Shown here: positions 34,601-46,919 of the stretch, piece by piece | Layout: each line of letters begins with the position of its first letter | Position numbering within the stretch: the stretch's first letter is position 1 | NCBI GenBank assembly: GCA_964058805.1 | Contig: CAXKVV010000209.1 | Coordinates: forward strand, 1-47,498 | Direction of reading: 5' to 3' | DNA from: Schoenoplectus triqueter | Lineage: Eukaryota; Streptophyta; Magnoliopsida; Poales; Cyperaceae | DNA length: 47,498 bases | Position numbers and translations under genes: made by a program | Notes under the pieces: model-generated | Told to the model about the DNA's origin: nothing | Database searches by the model: none | The model's input: only the letters and a program-made list of their open reading frames with translations

Positions 34601-37600
34601 TTACCTCTTCTGTTGAAGAATTTGGTACTCCTCCAAACTCTCTGTTGTATGCCAGATCCAACTATAAATAGTACAAAGATAAGTTTCTTTCGTATGCAGT
34701 ATCAAAGTTAAAGAAAAATAATGAGGATGAGTAAAGTGAGTATCGGAGCAAGAAGTGGAGGTTGTAAGCTCAATTTCGGAATCTGTCTGACTGGTTTTAA
34801 ATGGCATATTCAAACTGTTGATCTTCGTTTCCTTTGAGTAATTATGGTTTTGCAATTTTTTACCTTTTAGGTTGGTCTTGTATAAGATGTTAACAAATGG
34901 ATCATTTCTGTGTGTGTTCATTTCTCAACAAATTTCAACATCTTGATCTTTATACAAACCATCATTTGAAGCTGATCTAACAGTCTTTTGAGTTAAGCTC
35001 ATGAACCCTCCTAGTAAGCTTAAGCTCATACTATCTTCACCGAAGGATAAAAAGGTAAGATATAGTAGTCCAAGGGCCTTAAACCTGTATAGAAACAACA
35101 CTCCAATCCTGCAAAGTTTTTCCAAGCTTGCGCCGTTGCCACGCAGAATTTGTACATAGTATTTTGAGCAATACCATCAAAAGCTGCATATAAAGATGAA
35201 ACACAATTTATCAAGGAAAAAGAAACACAAATGTTTACTGCAAACTAAAATGAACTATTTCCATAACATAATTCTTACTTGACCTAGCTGAACTACAAAT
35301 TCGTTTTGGTGAAATGCCTTGTCTTTAGCAACATCTGGTAATAACAAAACCCTTGCAATAACTTCATGGAAGAACTCTCGTCCATAAAGCTTCCCATATT
35401 GAATCAAGAGAAGCTGGAAAAAGAGATGTTTTAAATTACACACCTAAATTGGCTTACATAACTGAAAATTAGAGTATAACATTTTTTCACATATGTAACT
35501 GAGGTGCAGCTTTCTAAAATGTTGACGAAGACACCCAAAAATCAGTGTGTGTGACGGAACATGCATTTTCAGCAACAGGTTGACTTGGGTTTTGAGCCAT
35601 TCAGGTTCAGATTGGGCCTGATTTTGAGTTGTCTAATTTCTTTTCATACTGGGTTTCAGGTCATATCTGGTCATTTCAGGTCGGATTCAGGACAGTTTGT
35701 CTTTTTAGAAAAATCGGGCCCGGTCGGGTCGGACCAGATTTTGCGACCTTTATCTGGTAATTAGTGATGCAACATTGGACCAAACAGAAATTCTAACTGG
35801 TAAAGTACGTGTATATATCAAGCTACCTGGAGATAAGCTCGAGCAACCAGATCAGGTTTTGATTTCTGGAACTGGACAACAAATTGAAGAATGTTTTCAA
35901 GCATGGGATCAAAAGAGAAGGAACACAGGATCTTGAAATCATGTAAGAGCTTCTCAAAGTATGCCAGAGCCTGAAAGAGTAGATCACAATTTAATCTACA
36001 CAAGTTAAATTGCAACTGGATAAAATAAACACCAATACTGTGATGAAGCATTATTAAGAAAATTAAATTTGATTTCTTTTGCACATAATGGTGAAGCACA
36101 ATAAATAATTATATAATAGATAACCCTATTTTTTTAAAAATCAAAACCAGTCTGAAGACCAAATTGCAGTATCTTTTGTACAAACTTGGGCGTAAGTAAT
36201 AGAAAATTTGTCTGGTTAGAAGTTGATGTAACTGAACCAAAAGGCCACAACAAAGTTGGCAGCAGCTGGTTTTTGGTACAACTTTGGTTATAATACTGCA
36301 ATGAGCCGCCTATAAATTACAAAGATGTCCTTGCACAAACCTGGAGACTCAATAAAGACAAATCAAGGACAGACACAATGGAGGAAATAAGGTGAAATAA
36401 CACCTGGACTTAATGTACAGCCATAGCTACTCCAGTTTATTTTTCAAAAACAGGAAGTTTAAAAGTCTGCTCCCAAGTTGAGGGAGAAAGGGAAGGGGAA
36501 AAAATTAAGGGAAGGTTAAAATTATTACACCCCAAAATGGAGGTTACTATTTTGGCAACTTATCTGTGCTTACATCATGCCAGCTAACAATTTTGGCAGC
36601 CCGCGGAGGGGCTGGGCTAAGTGATTTAGCATTCAAGGTTGCATCAAATCCAATAGCTTTGCATCCTGATGAAGTTGTGCTAGTTTCAGGGCCTTTTTGA
36701 GAAGAAATGTGCGGTTGAGATTTAAGGTACTTCTCATTTTTGCGCATGTTTTCAAGTTCGGCTAAGCATATAAGGGCGTACTTGTGGGCCATGTTGTGTC
36801 CTTTTCCTTGCCAATTCCTAATTTGTCCCAAGAGGAGATCAAAATACTGAAAAGTAAAATTATTAGTATGTTTCAGGGAGCAAAGTGAAATAAGCAAAAA
36901 AAAAAATTCCATTACTAAATGCACGGATTTTACAAAATTAGATAAAAGTGGCACACAAGATATACTGAGTAGCAAGAAACAAACAAATACAGAAAGGATA
37001 TGGAACTGGGAAAAATATGGAAATAGCTACTAAGCTGTCTCTACATTCAAATTTTATGTCAAAAATGCAAAACTTCATAATAGGGACTTAGCATAAAATG
37101 AGACATTTATAAGATACTACTTCTGAATTGAAGCTTATAATTAATTATATGATCAGGGTTAAGACCTTACGAAAACGTAATCGGCATAAAAGAGCTCGGC
37201 AATACCCCTCTTCCAACTCAGAATTAGTCTGAAGGGGTTCAACATCTGCAACAGAGAAATTACTAAACTTGTGAAAACAAAGAAAACCACAGACTGAACA
37301 ATTGCAATATCAAAAGATTACCAAAAATCAAAACAACCAATTTGTTCTAATGAAATATGAATAAAAAAAATCTGAAGCGCTAACATGATCGTCTATGTTA
37401 TGTAAAAAAAGTTAAAACAATGGACTACAGTATCAACCATTCTTCTACAGCTACTGTTCGCTCTTTTCTCGCAAATAGCTTCTTCTTTATAACTACATGG
37501 TATCAGTCTGAAATCCGAAGTACCATTAACATGCTTGTACCGGAATGATTTCAAGAGTAAACCCAGAATGTCCAAAAATATTGGATATGGATATTTCAGT

Positions 37601-39830
37601 TCGAAGCAATACATAATATGCATTATCTACAGAAAACCTATGAAATATCTTGTATGCTCATTGGAAGCTTGAAAAACTTTTCTTACCCTCCTAATATGAA
37701 ATTCTTAAACTACTCTTCCTTACTGTGTGTATATCCTATCTATAAGAAATTATAGGCAAAAAGCACCAATCTGAGCATCGGGAAGAAAATAGGAAAGTAA
37801 GGAGGTGGGTGTCATATTACAGAGAGGCAGCGGATGTTTCCCATTTTGCAGGTAATTGAGTGTCTTTCTTTTTTTGCTTTTCCTTTCAGGGCATACTCAA
37901 AATTTCAAAACTGTTCATACCTTCAATTTGCTTCTTCTTGGAACGAGGTTGCGCCTTGCAAGCCCGCAACTTACGAGAAATTGTTTCCTCTATTGAATGC
38001 AAATATGCATGCAACTTCTCGTTGTCTTCGTCTTTCAAAGGAAGTCCATAAGCCATTACAAAGAGATCCTCTTCCTATAATGCATTAGATGTTTTTACCG
38101 TCTTTTTAATAATTTAATTTAACTTATTTTCCTTTGGAAAATAAACAAGCATGATATAATTGGTAAGAGAACCATTCTGCGATGAATGATACCTCGTGAG
38201 TACGGGCATTGGATACAGACTTAATTAATTCATTACATGTAGCATGCATAATCCTACAATATGCATTTAGTATAGTGTGTGGTGAGGTTCTCTCCAGCCT
38301 CAAAAGATAGATACATGAAAATACTGTTTGTGCCAGAATGGAGCCCTTGTGCCATGTTGCCTGCAAAAATAACTTCGAGAATTAGAACAAAATATATACA
38401 GACACACGAAAAGTATTTGAAATTTGCATGCACCCAAAAACCCCATCTAGCCCAGTCTGATGATACTGGTACAGCTAGAAATTCAGCTTGATTGACTTGG
38501 TATGTTACCCCAACACATTCTAATGGCAGGGATTGAAAAAGGAAAAAGAATTCAGGAGTAATGGAACAATAGTATACTGATACATTGCATGCAAACATAC
38601 TTCACACGAAAAAAGGTGGTCCATAACATCAATTGTGCGTTGGATATCAATTGTTCGATCAGAACTAAGAGGCACGGGAGCTGCACCAGCATCAATGGCT
38701 TCTTCAACTGTGCAGTAACCATTCTCAATCCCAGAATCCATTTTTGGATCCATTATCTACAAAAAAGGACCAGAACTCAATAAGAATGTAAACAGCATGG
38801 GCAAAAGATAATGGAGTTGGAGTGAAAGATTCTTTTTTTGTGTGGATTCCGTAAAGCGAGGAAAAGATATGGGAGTGTTAGTATAAAAATGTTACAGTAA
38901 GTAACAAAAATGCAGAAAGGATGCAACAGTGTGTCCAGAAAAAGTCACTATCAAGCATACCTCTAAGGCAGACATGGCAGCGAAAAGACTGAAACTCTCT
39001 CCATGTAAAAGTTCGCCATTCTGAAGATCTACAGCAGTTCAATAATTAGAAAGAGTGCAAATGAGATTAACAGTATTGAAAATAAAATGGGCTGAAGTTT
39101 GTTTTGTTTTGAGATGCTTAAACATTCTGGGTGAATCTGGTAGATTAGTGTTGTCAGTGGGAATGTAATAGATATATAGGGATATTGGGATCCGTGGTAC
39201 CCGGAACCTTTTTGATCTTTCATAAGCTTTCTTCTGTTTCAAAGAAATAGGTGGAGTAATCCACTTTAATCAAAGAAAAAAAAGAAAATAACATGGGCTG
39301 TATGTATGCAATAAGTACTGCCGATGGTATAATGATATAATCAATGGGTAATGGGGTATGGAACCTAATACCGTTTCAATGAAACGGGGGTGATCCCAGT
39401 ACTTCAGCAATCTGAATTATGAAAATATATTGTTATGAAAATATTACAACAGTTTTGAAAATGTTCAACCCGAGTTATTAAACTCCGAGTTAAATGTTCA
39501 TTCTTTCAATTGTCATGTATAGTTTCTTGAGCATTATTAGAACATTTTCAGACACAGTTAAATTTGTTTAACTGGCTTCATAACATTAGTACCCAATACT
39601 CCATACGAGAAGTAGACAACAGTCAAACATTAAGTGAGAAATAACCACGACTGACAAGAAACTTGTCAAAATCCCTACCAGGCGAACAGAAAAGATTATT
39701 TGGTTTTACCATTACAAGCAGCGTCAATGAGAGGGGATACATCAGCCCAGACACACCCCTCTCCTGCCGGGATAAAAGGAGGAGGCGAGGGAGAAGCATC
39801 CGCTTCTACTCCCGTGTGGTTCATCGCCAT
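31619..39830 (-). CDS. NAA35: NAA35/MAK10, NatC N-alpha-acetyltransferase auxiliary subunit, 16 coding exons, about 729 aa
   Basis: Coding exons, 5' to 3': 39710-39830, 38961-39028, 38601-38756, 38193-38360, 37921-38074, 37166-37245, 36574-36846, 35827-35970, 35279-35413, 35085-35183, 34605-34661, 33909-34113, 33057-33178, 32894-32962, 32522-32620, 31619-31858. Every join is GT-AG and in frame. The start [11 protein letters not shown] has a CCCATGG context. The family signature MDPKMDSG is at residues 65-72, preceded by [12 protein letters not shown] and [17 protein letters not shown]. Later conserved blocks are [12 protein letters not shown] (exon 12) and the C-terminal [15 protein letters not shown]35 anchors the catalytic subunit NAA30 and NAA38 at the ribosome; NatC acetylates nascent proteins starting Met-Leu, Met-Ile, Met-Phe or Met-Trp. 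Length and order fit an intact gene. In exon 12 an apparent in-frame stop lies just past the donor A|GTTAGT, so it is intronic. Introns 11 and 12 carry transposon insertions. Confidence 0.95.
33442..33750 (-). mobile_element. RTE-like LINE 3' fragment with 18-bp target duplication
   Basis: An 18-bp direct repeat, starting ATTAAATTATTTTGG, lies at 33442-33459 and 33733-33750. The 273 bp between, read on the minus strand, begin with ATT/ATC triplets and end with the tail GGGATTAAAGGCTTTG followed by four TTG units. A 5'-truncated body, triplet-repeat tail and long duplication are marks of target-primed reverse transcription. It lies in NAA35 intron 12. The same tail sequence occurs in the ANTH gene at 11823-11847. 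Confidence 0.8.
34166..34587. mobile_element. Fold-back MITE M4 with 9-bp target duplication in NAA35 intron 11
   Basis: ATATAATAA occurs exactly at 34166-34174 and 34579-34587. The 404-bp element between starts GAGTGAGACTACGGTGCATTG, and its right end (reverse complement) starts GAGTGAGGCAATGGTGCATTG. The arms pair across most of the length. Intron 11 is 491 bp; without the element and one duplication it would be 78 bp. M4 shares internal phrases with M3. The 9-bp duplication suggests a MULE-type origin. Confidence 0.88.
34985..35041. mobile_element. Fragment related to one arm of MITE M2
   Basis: TTTTGAGTTAAGCTCATG...AGCTTAAGCTCATACTATCTTCACC matches, with gaps and substitutions, the right arm of M2 (28624-28675). 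It lies in NAA35 intron 10. A left arm may start near 34751 (AAGTGGAGGT), but this is weak. Confidence 0.5.
35560..35770. mobile_element. hAT-like subterminal repeat fragment in an NAA35 intron
   Basis: Repeated CAGGTCA/GGGTC/CGGGTCGG words around 35580-35745 resemble the GC-rich subterminal region of plant hAT elements. Neither terminus nor target duplication was found. It lies in the intron between exons 8 and 9. Confidence 0.3.
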
Positions 39831-40055
39831 GGGAGATCGATTCCGACGAACCTCGTGTGATTCTTTGAAGAGAGATCTGATCTTCTATTCGATAGCACTT
39901 TATGTTCACGGGAGCAGCGGGAAGCCGATCATCTTTGCTTGGTGCCGAAGGCCCAGCGGGGTTGGAACTTAGAAGGGTTGGGAAGAGAACCCCGTGCGCA
40001 CTCTCAGATGATTTTTTTATTTTTATTTTTTTTTCAGGAGGTGAGTCTTTTCAGA

Positions 40056-40723
40056 GTTGCGACTAATGATTTGAAATGGACCGGACGGTCCAATCTGTCT
40101 CGGATCGGACCGTGATCGTAGACCGGACCTGATATAATCGTGGCCGGATCGTGGACCGTTCAGTGAGCTATCACGGACGGTCCTCGCTTCACTCGAAAAT
40201 GGACCATACTGATCTGTCCTGTGCCGATCTATAGACCGGATTGTGGACCGTGGACCGGACCGGACCCTCAATTTTTTGTATTATTTGATTTTTAAATTAT
40301 TAAAAAGTACATAATTAATTCGATAAAAATTATTATTTAAAAATTAATAAATTTATTTTTTAACTTTTATTATTTTTTATAATTTTTTGAAATTTATTTT
40401 TTTGCAATTTTTTTTAATTTTTTAAGTACTATTAGATTTTTAAATAATCAAAAATAATAATTTGAATTAGTTAAAAATTATTATTATTAAGAAAATATCA
40501 TAAATTATTATTTTTCCCAATTTATAAAAAAAAATCAGATCGGACCGGACCGTGGACCGTCCCGTCCAGTCCCGTGAGGGTCCGGCCCCCGGGGGCCAAC
40601 GATGGGATGGGTTTGATTTTTTTGAATTTGAACCGCCTAGGACCGGCTCGTGTGGACCGTGTGGGACCGTGTACCGTTCGGGTTTGGACCGAACCGGACC
40701 GTCTTCAAACCACTAGTTACGAG
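40056..40723. mobile_element. Non-autonomous hAT-like element rich in GGACCG words
   Basis: The left end at 40064 starts TAATGATTTGAAATGGACC. The right end at 40715, reversed, starts TAGTGGTTTGAAGACGGTCC. The 8-bp flanks gttgcgac (40056-40063) and gttacgag (40716-40723) match at 6 of 8. Both subterminal regions carry many GGACCG/CGGTCC words, while the centre is AT-rich. No coding frame. It lies about 230 bp upstream of the NAA35 start codon. Confidence 0.7.
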
Positions 40724-40920
40724 TTGTGAATTGTGAATTTTTATATTTTTTTAGTCACGAACTAAGCTGAAAAATTAATATAAATTTATTTAATGTTTTT
40801 TATAATAATTATTATTATCCTCAATCATTCATCCTCAAAATTTATCCCCGCGATTAATTATCCATTTTGATAATCGATGCCTTTCGGAGGCTTATAATGA
40901 TCCCCAGACATTCATCCCCA

Positions 40921-43414
40921 CGTAAAATTAGTGATGGCAATGGGCCGGATAGAGCCGGATTTGTGCCAAACTCGGTGTCTGACCTGTCTTTCAAAACTCT
41001 CGCCCCGGCCTACTCAGCCCTTGCCTCCAGGTCTAAAATCGTTGTCCCAACCCACCCATAGTGTTTCACGGGCCTACCCGCCTCGTACATGTCCCGACCC
41101 GAGTTGTTGCATAATCAATTAATTTTTTCTTTTATTAAATATTTCTCTCTTCTTAATTACATTATATCTTTAAAAAATAATTATTGTATTTAATTAAGTT
41201 TGTAGTTTGTACATCTCCAACTAAACGGATCGATATGTGAGAAACTAAAATTTCTGACACCGCATAGATGCAGTAAGAATGCTGCCGAAATTTTCAAGAA
41301 AAGACGATAAAACCCGAACGACCGTTTAATTAATTATCAATCTAATTTAATTATTAATTGTTAAGTAAATCAAGTAAAACTAATAAACGTCTAATTAAAA
41401 TAGATGATACTGTCGACTCGGATCCACTCGCGGAGTACGAGGTCACTCCCGACCAGACGTACGCGGACACCGACCCCGAGGCCGGTGTTCTGCCTCCAGA
41501 GTAGAGCGACTCCGTGATCCTCGCCAGCACTCTCAGGTACGGCTTCCTGGGATCTAATCTTCTTTCTTCAGAATTAGAAACCCAAACCGAAAATAAAATA
41601 TTTTTAAAATAAATCTGATATGCGGTACTTTTGACCAAACTTTGATTAGAGACCAAAATCTGACCTGTCATATGCATCCGGTAAATTGACCAGCATATTT
41701 GAGACATACCCGCATTCGCATGTCATATCATGTCATACTGCATGTAAACAGGATAGGAGTAGGATTCGGAAAATAGTCCCGAGATAGGATCAGATAGAAC
41801 TAAGCAATTCAAGTTGTAGATTATATTTATTAGGAAAATATTATTACTATTACTAATTATTAATTAAGTTAGGTTGTTAACTCATGCATTAAGTGCATGA
41901 GAGTGCTGAGAGGCGGACCGGGTAATTCTCAGTCTGAGGTTGTCTTACATAACCAGACCGTTGTGGTTACGTACGGTGACCCATAAGCCCATGGGACCCA
42001 CCGGTCTGTATATGCACTGCGCATCTTTGTCTGTCGGGTTATCCACCGACCCCGTCAGTTGGCGGGTTCGGCTGGGTCAGAGTGTTTAATTTGTGATCAA
42101 TATTATATTATTATTAATAATATAATTAAGAATGTTAATCCGAATTTGAGCGATCAGGATACCGTGTCTTTCAGTATTTAGTGTGGGCGGCCATATTCAA
42201 GATTGGAATCTACTCCGAGATATTATATTATTTTATTTATCTGGCTTATTTAGGATCCTGGTATTGTCTGAAGGGCTTTCTCCTTTGACCCTTAGTTGGT
42301 ACAGAGAAAGTCGGGATGCGGTCCTCTGGCCCTAGTTGGTACAATGTAGGCTCTAATTTGTATATACTCCATTTTGATATTTTACAGGATGTGGTCCTCT
42401 GGTTGTAAGTACGTGCTTTTAGCCGTCACTCTCCTAGGGCGTTATTGCTCCGGGAGGCCAAATTTTCCCAGGGTATTCAGGGCATTGGCGTCCGCTTACT
42501 CGAAAATCCTAAGTTTGTAAGTTGGGTCTGAATACGTGCCCGCTTAGGTAAGTCACAAGTACAGGGCCCGATCACGTGCCCGCTTGTGGATGGACTGATG
42601 ATCTGCAACTGGGATTATATTTATACGGGTGTTTTAATTCTCGTACCTTATATATATTTATTATATATTATATCAATATTTCCACAAATTTTTCATTTCT
42701 GGTTATTTGTCATTTCATGTCATCCATATAGGTGTTTCTTTTCAAACGTGCATAAAATATTATTATTATTTATGCATATTTAATATAGTGAATTTAAAGT
42801 ACAGTATCGGTATTTGGGTCAAGTCTCGGAAAGAAGATCAAATCTTAAGGCTGGATCTAAATCTGTACTGAGTAATTTTTAAATTACTCACGTTTCCACG
42901 GTGGTTGTGGGATCCAGGTATTACAGGTGCAGGATTGAGTGTGGATGAGAGTGCTAGGTGCAGTCCTGCATGATGACAGGGATGTTTCGCCGCATTTGCA
43001 AGTGAGTCGGGTAGTTGGATAGGATCCATCGGGTTTTGAGTCTTATTTCTTTCTTTTGAGTTTTTATTTGAGAGATTATTGCCCATTCCGATGGAGCTAG
43101 CCTCGTCTATGTAGGCGTTGTATTCTCTTTGTTCATTTTGGATTGTATGGTCATGTATATTTAGATTACTATTGTTTTGTTTATTCTGAGATTTATCTTA
43201 TTTTATTCATTAAGCCTTTCGTACGCACGTCTCGTCATGCGTACGTGGCGGGATTAGTCACCCCTAATCCGACCTAATTATTCTGGGGTGTGACACTTTG
43301 ACTCAGCCCGGTCCTATCTGTTTGACCTCCGGGCCGGCCAGGTCGGCTGCCGGGTCAGACGGGTCAGGATAGGCCTGACGGGCCCCGGGCTTTATTGACA
43401 TCCTTACGTAAAAT
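40921..43414. mobile_element. hAT-Ac-type non-autonomous element split by a nested LTR
   Basis: CGTAAAAT occurs exactly at 40921-40928 and 43407-43414, an 8-bp duplication. The element starts TAGTGATGGCAATGGGCCGG (40929) and its right end (43406), reversed, starts TAAGGATGTCAATAAAGCCC. These are hAT-Ac ends with GC-rich CCGGG words next to them. The large insert of the LTR-like copy B explains the total of 2478 bp. Confidence 0.85.
41190..43295 (-). mobile_element. Solo-LTR-like repeat, copy B, nested in the hAT element
   Basis: On the minus strand it starts TGTCACACCCCAG at 43295 and is related to copy A at 22280-24000, in the opposite orientation. It probably ends near 41193 with GATGTACA, giving about 2.1 kb. 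No reading frame or primer site is present. A 5-bp target duplication is not clear (ctttg on the right, gtttg-like on the left), so the inner end is approximate. Confidence 0.6.
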
Positions 43415-44759
43415 CCCCAAAAAAGTTTGACCAATTGACCGCTTCCTCTCCACTATTCAACCGATGCTTATTTCTAGTGATAGACTCAATATAAATGAAA
43501 TGTATTTTAGTTATTTATATAAAACTTCAGACCATGACGGTTATCATGAAAAATTATTTAAATCACGTAGTCTACATCTATTTATATGAAAAGTTATCAT
43601 GAAAAAAAAAAGAAATTACAAGACCTTAACGATTAAGAAAAATTATAAATGATAATAAAAGGCATGTATGAGTTCTAAATTTGACCATCAATATCATCCT
43701 TCAATCTAGCAGACGCTAGATGTACCATTTACACTAAACTTTCTTTTTATTTATAACAAATCAGCTAATTATCAACATCTAGTATAGATTAATGTCTAAA
43801 ATATTTTGAAAATATTATTTGTACCAAGGATGTGTATTATATATGTTTCAGAAATAAATTATTTACATCTAATATGCAAACATTAAGATAATTGTCATAT
43901 ACTAATATAGTAATATAGAAATAAATTGTATACCTTATCACATGCTCTTTCGCTCTAATGCTATTTATATCAATTAATCCGATTATTTATATCATTAATA
44001 AATTATTTATATTAAATATGTGAACATTTTATAATAATTATCATATACTAAAATAATACTAAATGACATGTCCCGCTAATTAGTTTTTCGCTTTAATATC
44101 ATTTATATCAATTATGTGGGTTATTTATATTTTATAAATGATTTTTGTGTTAATTATGTGTACGCTAATAACTGTCATGTGCATACGATAGATTGTATCT
44201 TAGACTTTTGCTCTAGCATCTATTTATATCAATTATTTGGGTTATTTAGATTTCATAAATGAGTCATCTACATCATCTATGTAAAGATATTATGATTAAT
44301 ATAATAATTGTTAGATACCATGAACGGTTAGGAAAAATCATAAATGACAATAAAGACATCTGTAAATTCTAAATTACAATAAAAGAAAATTGAATAGATT
44401 GGTAATTATTTTGACATGTTTTTTTCTTGATGCATGCATGAGAATAATAACAATTATCATGAGATTAAACCTCGCAAACTCTAAAATAAAAAAATAATAA
44501 ATAATAATATTATTATTAAATAAAATACGAGGAAAAATATATATATCATAAATTTTGAAAATTTAGGAAGATAAGAGTTAAAATCTTAATGTTACACTTA
44601 ATATTTTTTTTAATTTTATTATTTTGCAAAGCATTGTAGAATCTAACAAGTTTTCTTAAGATTTGATTGTAAGATTCTAAGAACCTTTAAGTAAATGAAG
44701 AAGAAATGATCAACGTCAATTCAGAAGCTTCTATGAAGATATAGGATCATATTTAATGT
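43415..44759. repeat. AT-rich region with degenerate tandem repeats
   Basis: A 60-bp phrase containing ATTTATATCAATTA and GGTTATTTA recurs at about 43949, 44083 and 44205, a period near 120-135 bp. A second phrase (GAAAAATCATAAATGACAATAAA-like) occurs near 43635 and again near 44330. No gene is seen. Confidence 0.55.
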
Positions 44760-46339
44760 GTTGGGATTCGGAATGCCCAAATCCCATTAATGCTCAAGCT
44801 GCGGAAAGACCGTAGAACAAAAATTTTACTTCTACTTAAGTTAGGGATTAAAGTATGTCGGATAATAACCGAGAGTTACAGACATTTAATCCTTTACAAA
44901 AGACGGTAAAATATTATTTTACTTCTAACTTAAGCTTAGGGTTAAAGTGATGTGTCGGATGATTACCGAGAGATACACACCTCTTTAAACCTTTATTGAT
45001 CGGCTCCATGATTGATTTCTAAAATATTAATCTACTTAACAATTAAATAGATTAATATAAGATATTATACCTCGCTTCCAAATTTTAATTGGAATGAAAA
45101 TCGGCTTGTCTCGGAGCACCAAACGTCTGATGCCTCTGTAGGTTATCCACCAGGACTAACCAGAGAGCGGCTTATTTCTTTTGCCAGAAATACTGTAAAC
45201 CGCGGTTTTTCGCAAAAACACTATTCACCCGAGAAAAAGATGAAATAGTACTATTCACGACTCGCAGTAATTCTGTTTCACAAATGTGCAGAAATACCGC
45301 AACTTTCGTAAAAACACTATTCACCGATCCCGTGAATTCTGAAACAACCGTATACCGGGAGAGAGAAAGTAGAACTGATTTGGTGGGACTTTTTCTCTCA
45401 CCCTACCCCTCTATTTATAGAAAAAATGGAATTGACAAATTACCAAAATGCCCTCGTGAATAGTAAGGAGGTTTCAAAGTGAAAAGACCAAAATACCCTT
45501 AAAGTTCATCCAATTTACCAAAACGCCATTGGGCTTTTTGGCCAAATTACCGAAATACCTTTGGGCTTTTGGACAAATTACCAAAATACCCTTGGAGGTC
45601 ATCATGGGCCTTTTTGGGCTTTTCGGATTTTGGACTTTTTTGGGCTTTTCTGATTTTGGGCTTTTAATTATTAATTAAGACTTTAATTATAAATGGGCTT
45701 TGGCCCATAATTCAAATCCATAATTAACATTTTAAAATCCAAATCAAATATATATAATTGTCATCTACAATTATATTTTTCTCGGTTGTTGTTTCGGCGA
45801 ATTTATACGACGTGTCCAACACGTTATAAATTCAATCTGATTTTTGCTTCTTGTCATCTCTATGACAAATATAATTATATCATATATAATTAATTATAAC
45901 CATCTTATTATTAATTATAAACAATTCATAATTAATCAATAAGATTCTCCGATTAACTCCTATACGGTGTGACCCGACAGGATCCGTGTTATGTTGGTAA
46001 ATAGAGTTAAAACCGTTTTAACTTCTATAATCATAGGAGGCATCTGGCAGAATGCGCTATGACCATCCAATTACACAGATGATGATGTACTGTACAATAT
46101 CATGATCCAGTAAACTATTTACTTGTGTTTAATTCTTTTGTCTCATAGCTATCAGATCAGTTTCAAGGTAGGTATGTGTCATCCTTGCAAACTTAATCTT
46201 TTCTTGATCCTGAGTAAATAATCAAATATAATTACTCTTGTAATTATACTGCTAGCAGATAATCTTACTCTATCAAGGGGCCCAGTGATGCTATAACTCG
46301 TATAAAAATACGAGGGACAATAGTACTTTTGGCAAACCA
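44760..46339 (-). mobile_element. Minus-strand LTR, probably a 3' LTR whose element continues off the window
   Basis: On the minus strand the block ends ATCCCAACA (44760) and contains TATAAATAG (45411-45419) with a CT/GA-rich start region. At 46340-46350, reversed, the purine run GGAGGAAGAGA precedes TGGTTTGCC, which would be a polypurine tract and LTR start. The other edge could instead lie at about 46489, where AAACA is followed by ttaatg, a word that also precedes 44760. Inside are repeated ATTACCAAAATACCC phrases (45430-45600) and a tandem duplication (44820-44990). Boundaries are provisional. Confidence 0.5.
44820..44990. repeat. Imperfect tandem duplication (~90 bp unit)
   Basis: A unit with TTTTACTTCTA, TTAAGTTAGGG, GTCGGAT and ACCGAGAG occurs at about 44826-44895 and 44918-44990. 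It lies within the U5 side of the minus-strand LTR. Confidence 0.7.
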
Positions 46340-46919
46340 TCTCTTCCTCCGCATAAGTTATGTATACCGAAGAGCTACCTTTATAGCCACCTTTTACGGA
46401 TAACGTTTGGTAGAAATCACACACATACATATCCTATGTAAGAAAGATGAATACCTCATACTTTAGAATTTAATACTGAACGAAAACATTAATGACACGA
46501 ACACAATTCCATTTAATGTTTCATTCGGGGTCTATCAAATACGATGTTCCTTGAACATCTATCTATGTGATTAAAATGACAACTCTTTGTCTATGGTCTG
46601 TAAAACTTGACCATCATTTAATCCACATACTAACCTGATAACGGTTAATTAGTGTTCCTGCTAATTACCTTGGTTAGTGACTTTTAAGAGTATATTCTAT
46701 ATTATGAAGTTTCACAATTCCAGTCATGAACTCGGAATGATTCATAAATTCAATAATACTCAAGGAAACAAAATATCATTTAAATATCCAATTCATGAAC
46801 AAAGCTTTATATAACAAATTTATCGTATTATTGACTTCAAGATTATTACAAACTAACATAATGTATATGTATAATTCAAAATTCTATATTCTTCATAATT
46901 ATGCAAGAAAGCGCTCTCT

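Noticed and set aside
44754..46495. ttaatg direct repeat as a target duplication of the minus-strand LTR
   Set aside because: It is six bases of AT-rich sequence, the outer edge would lack a polypurine tract, and a better tract and start exist at 46339-46350. Kept only as an alternative.
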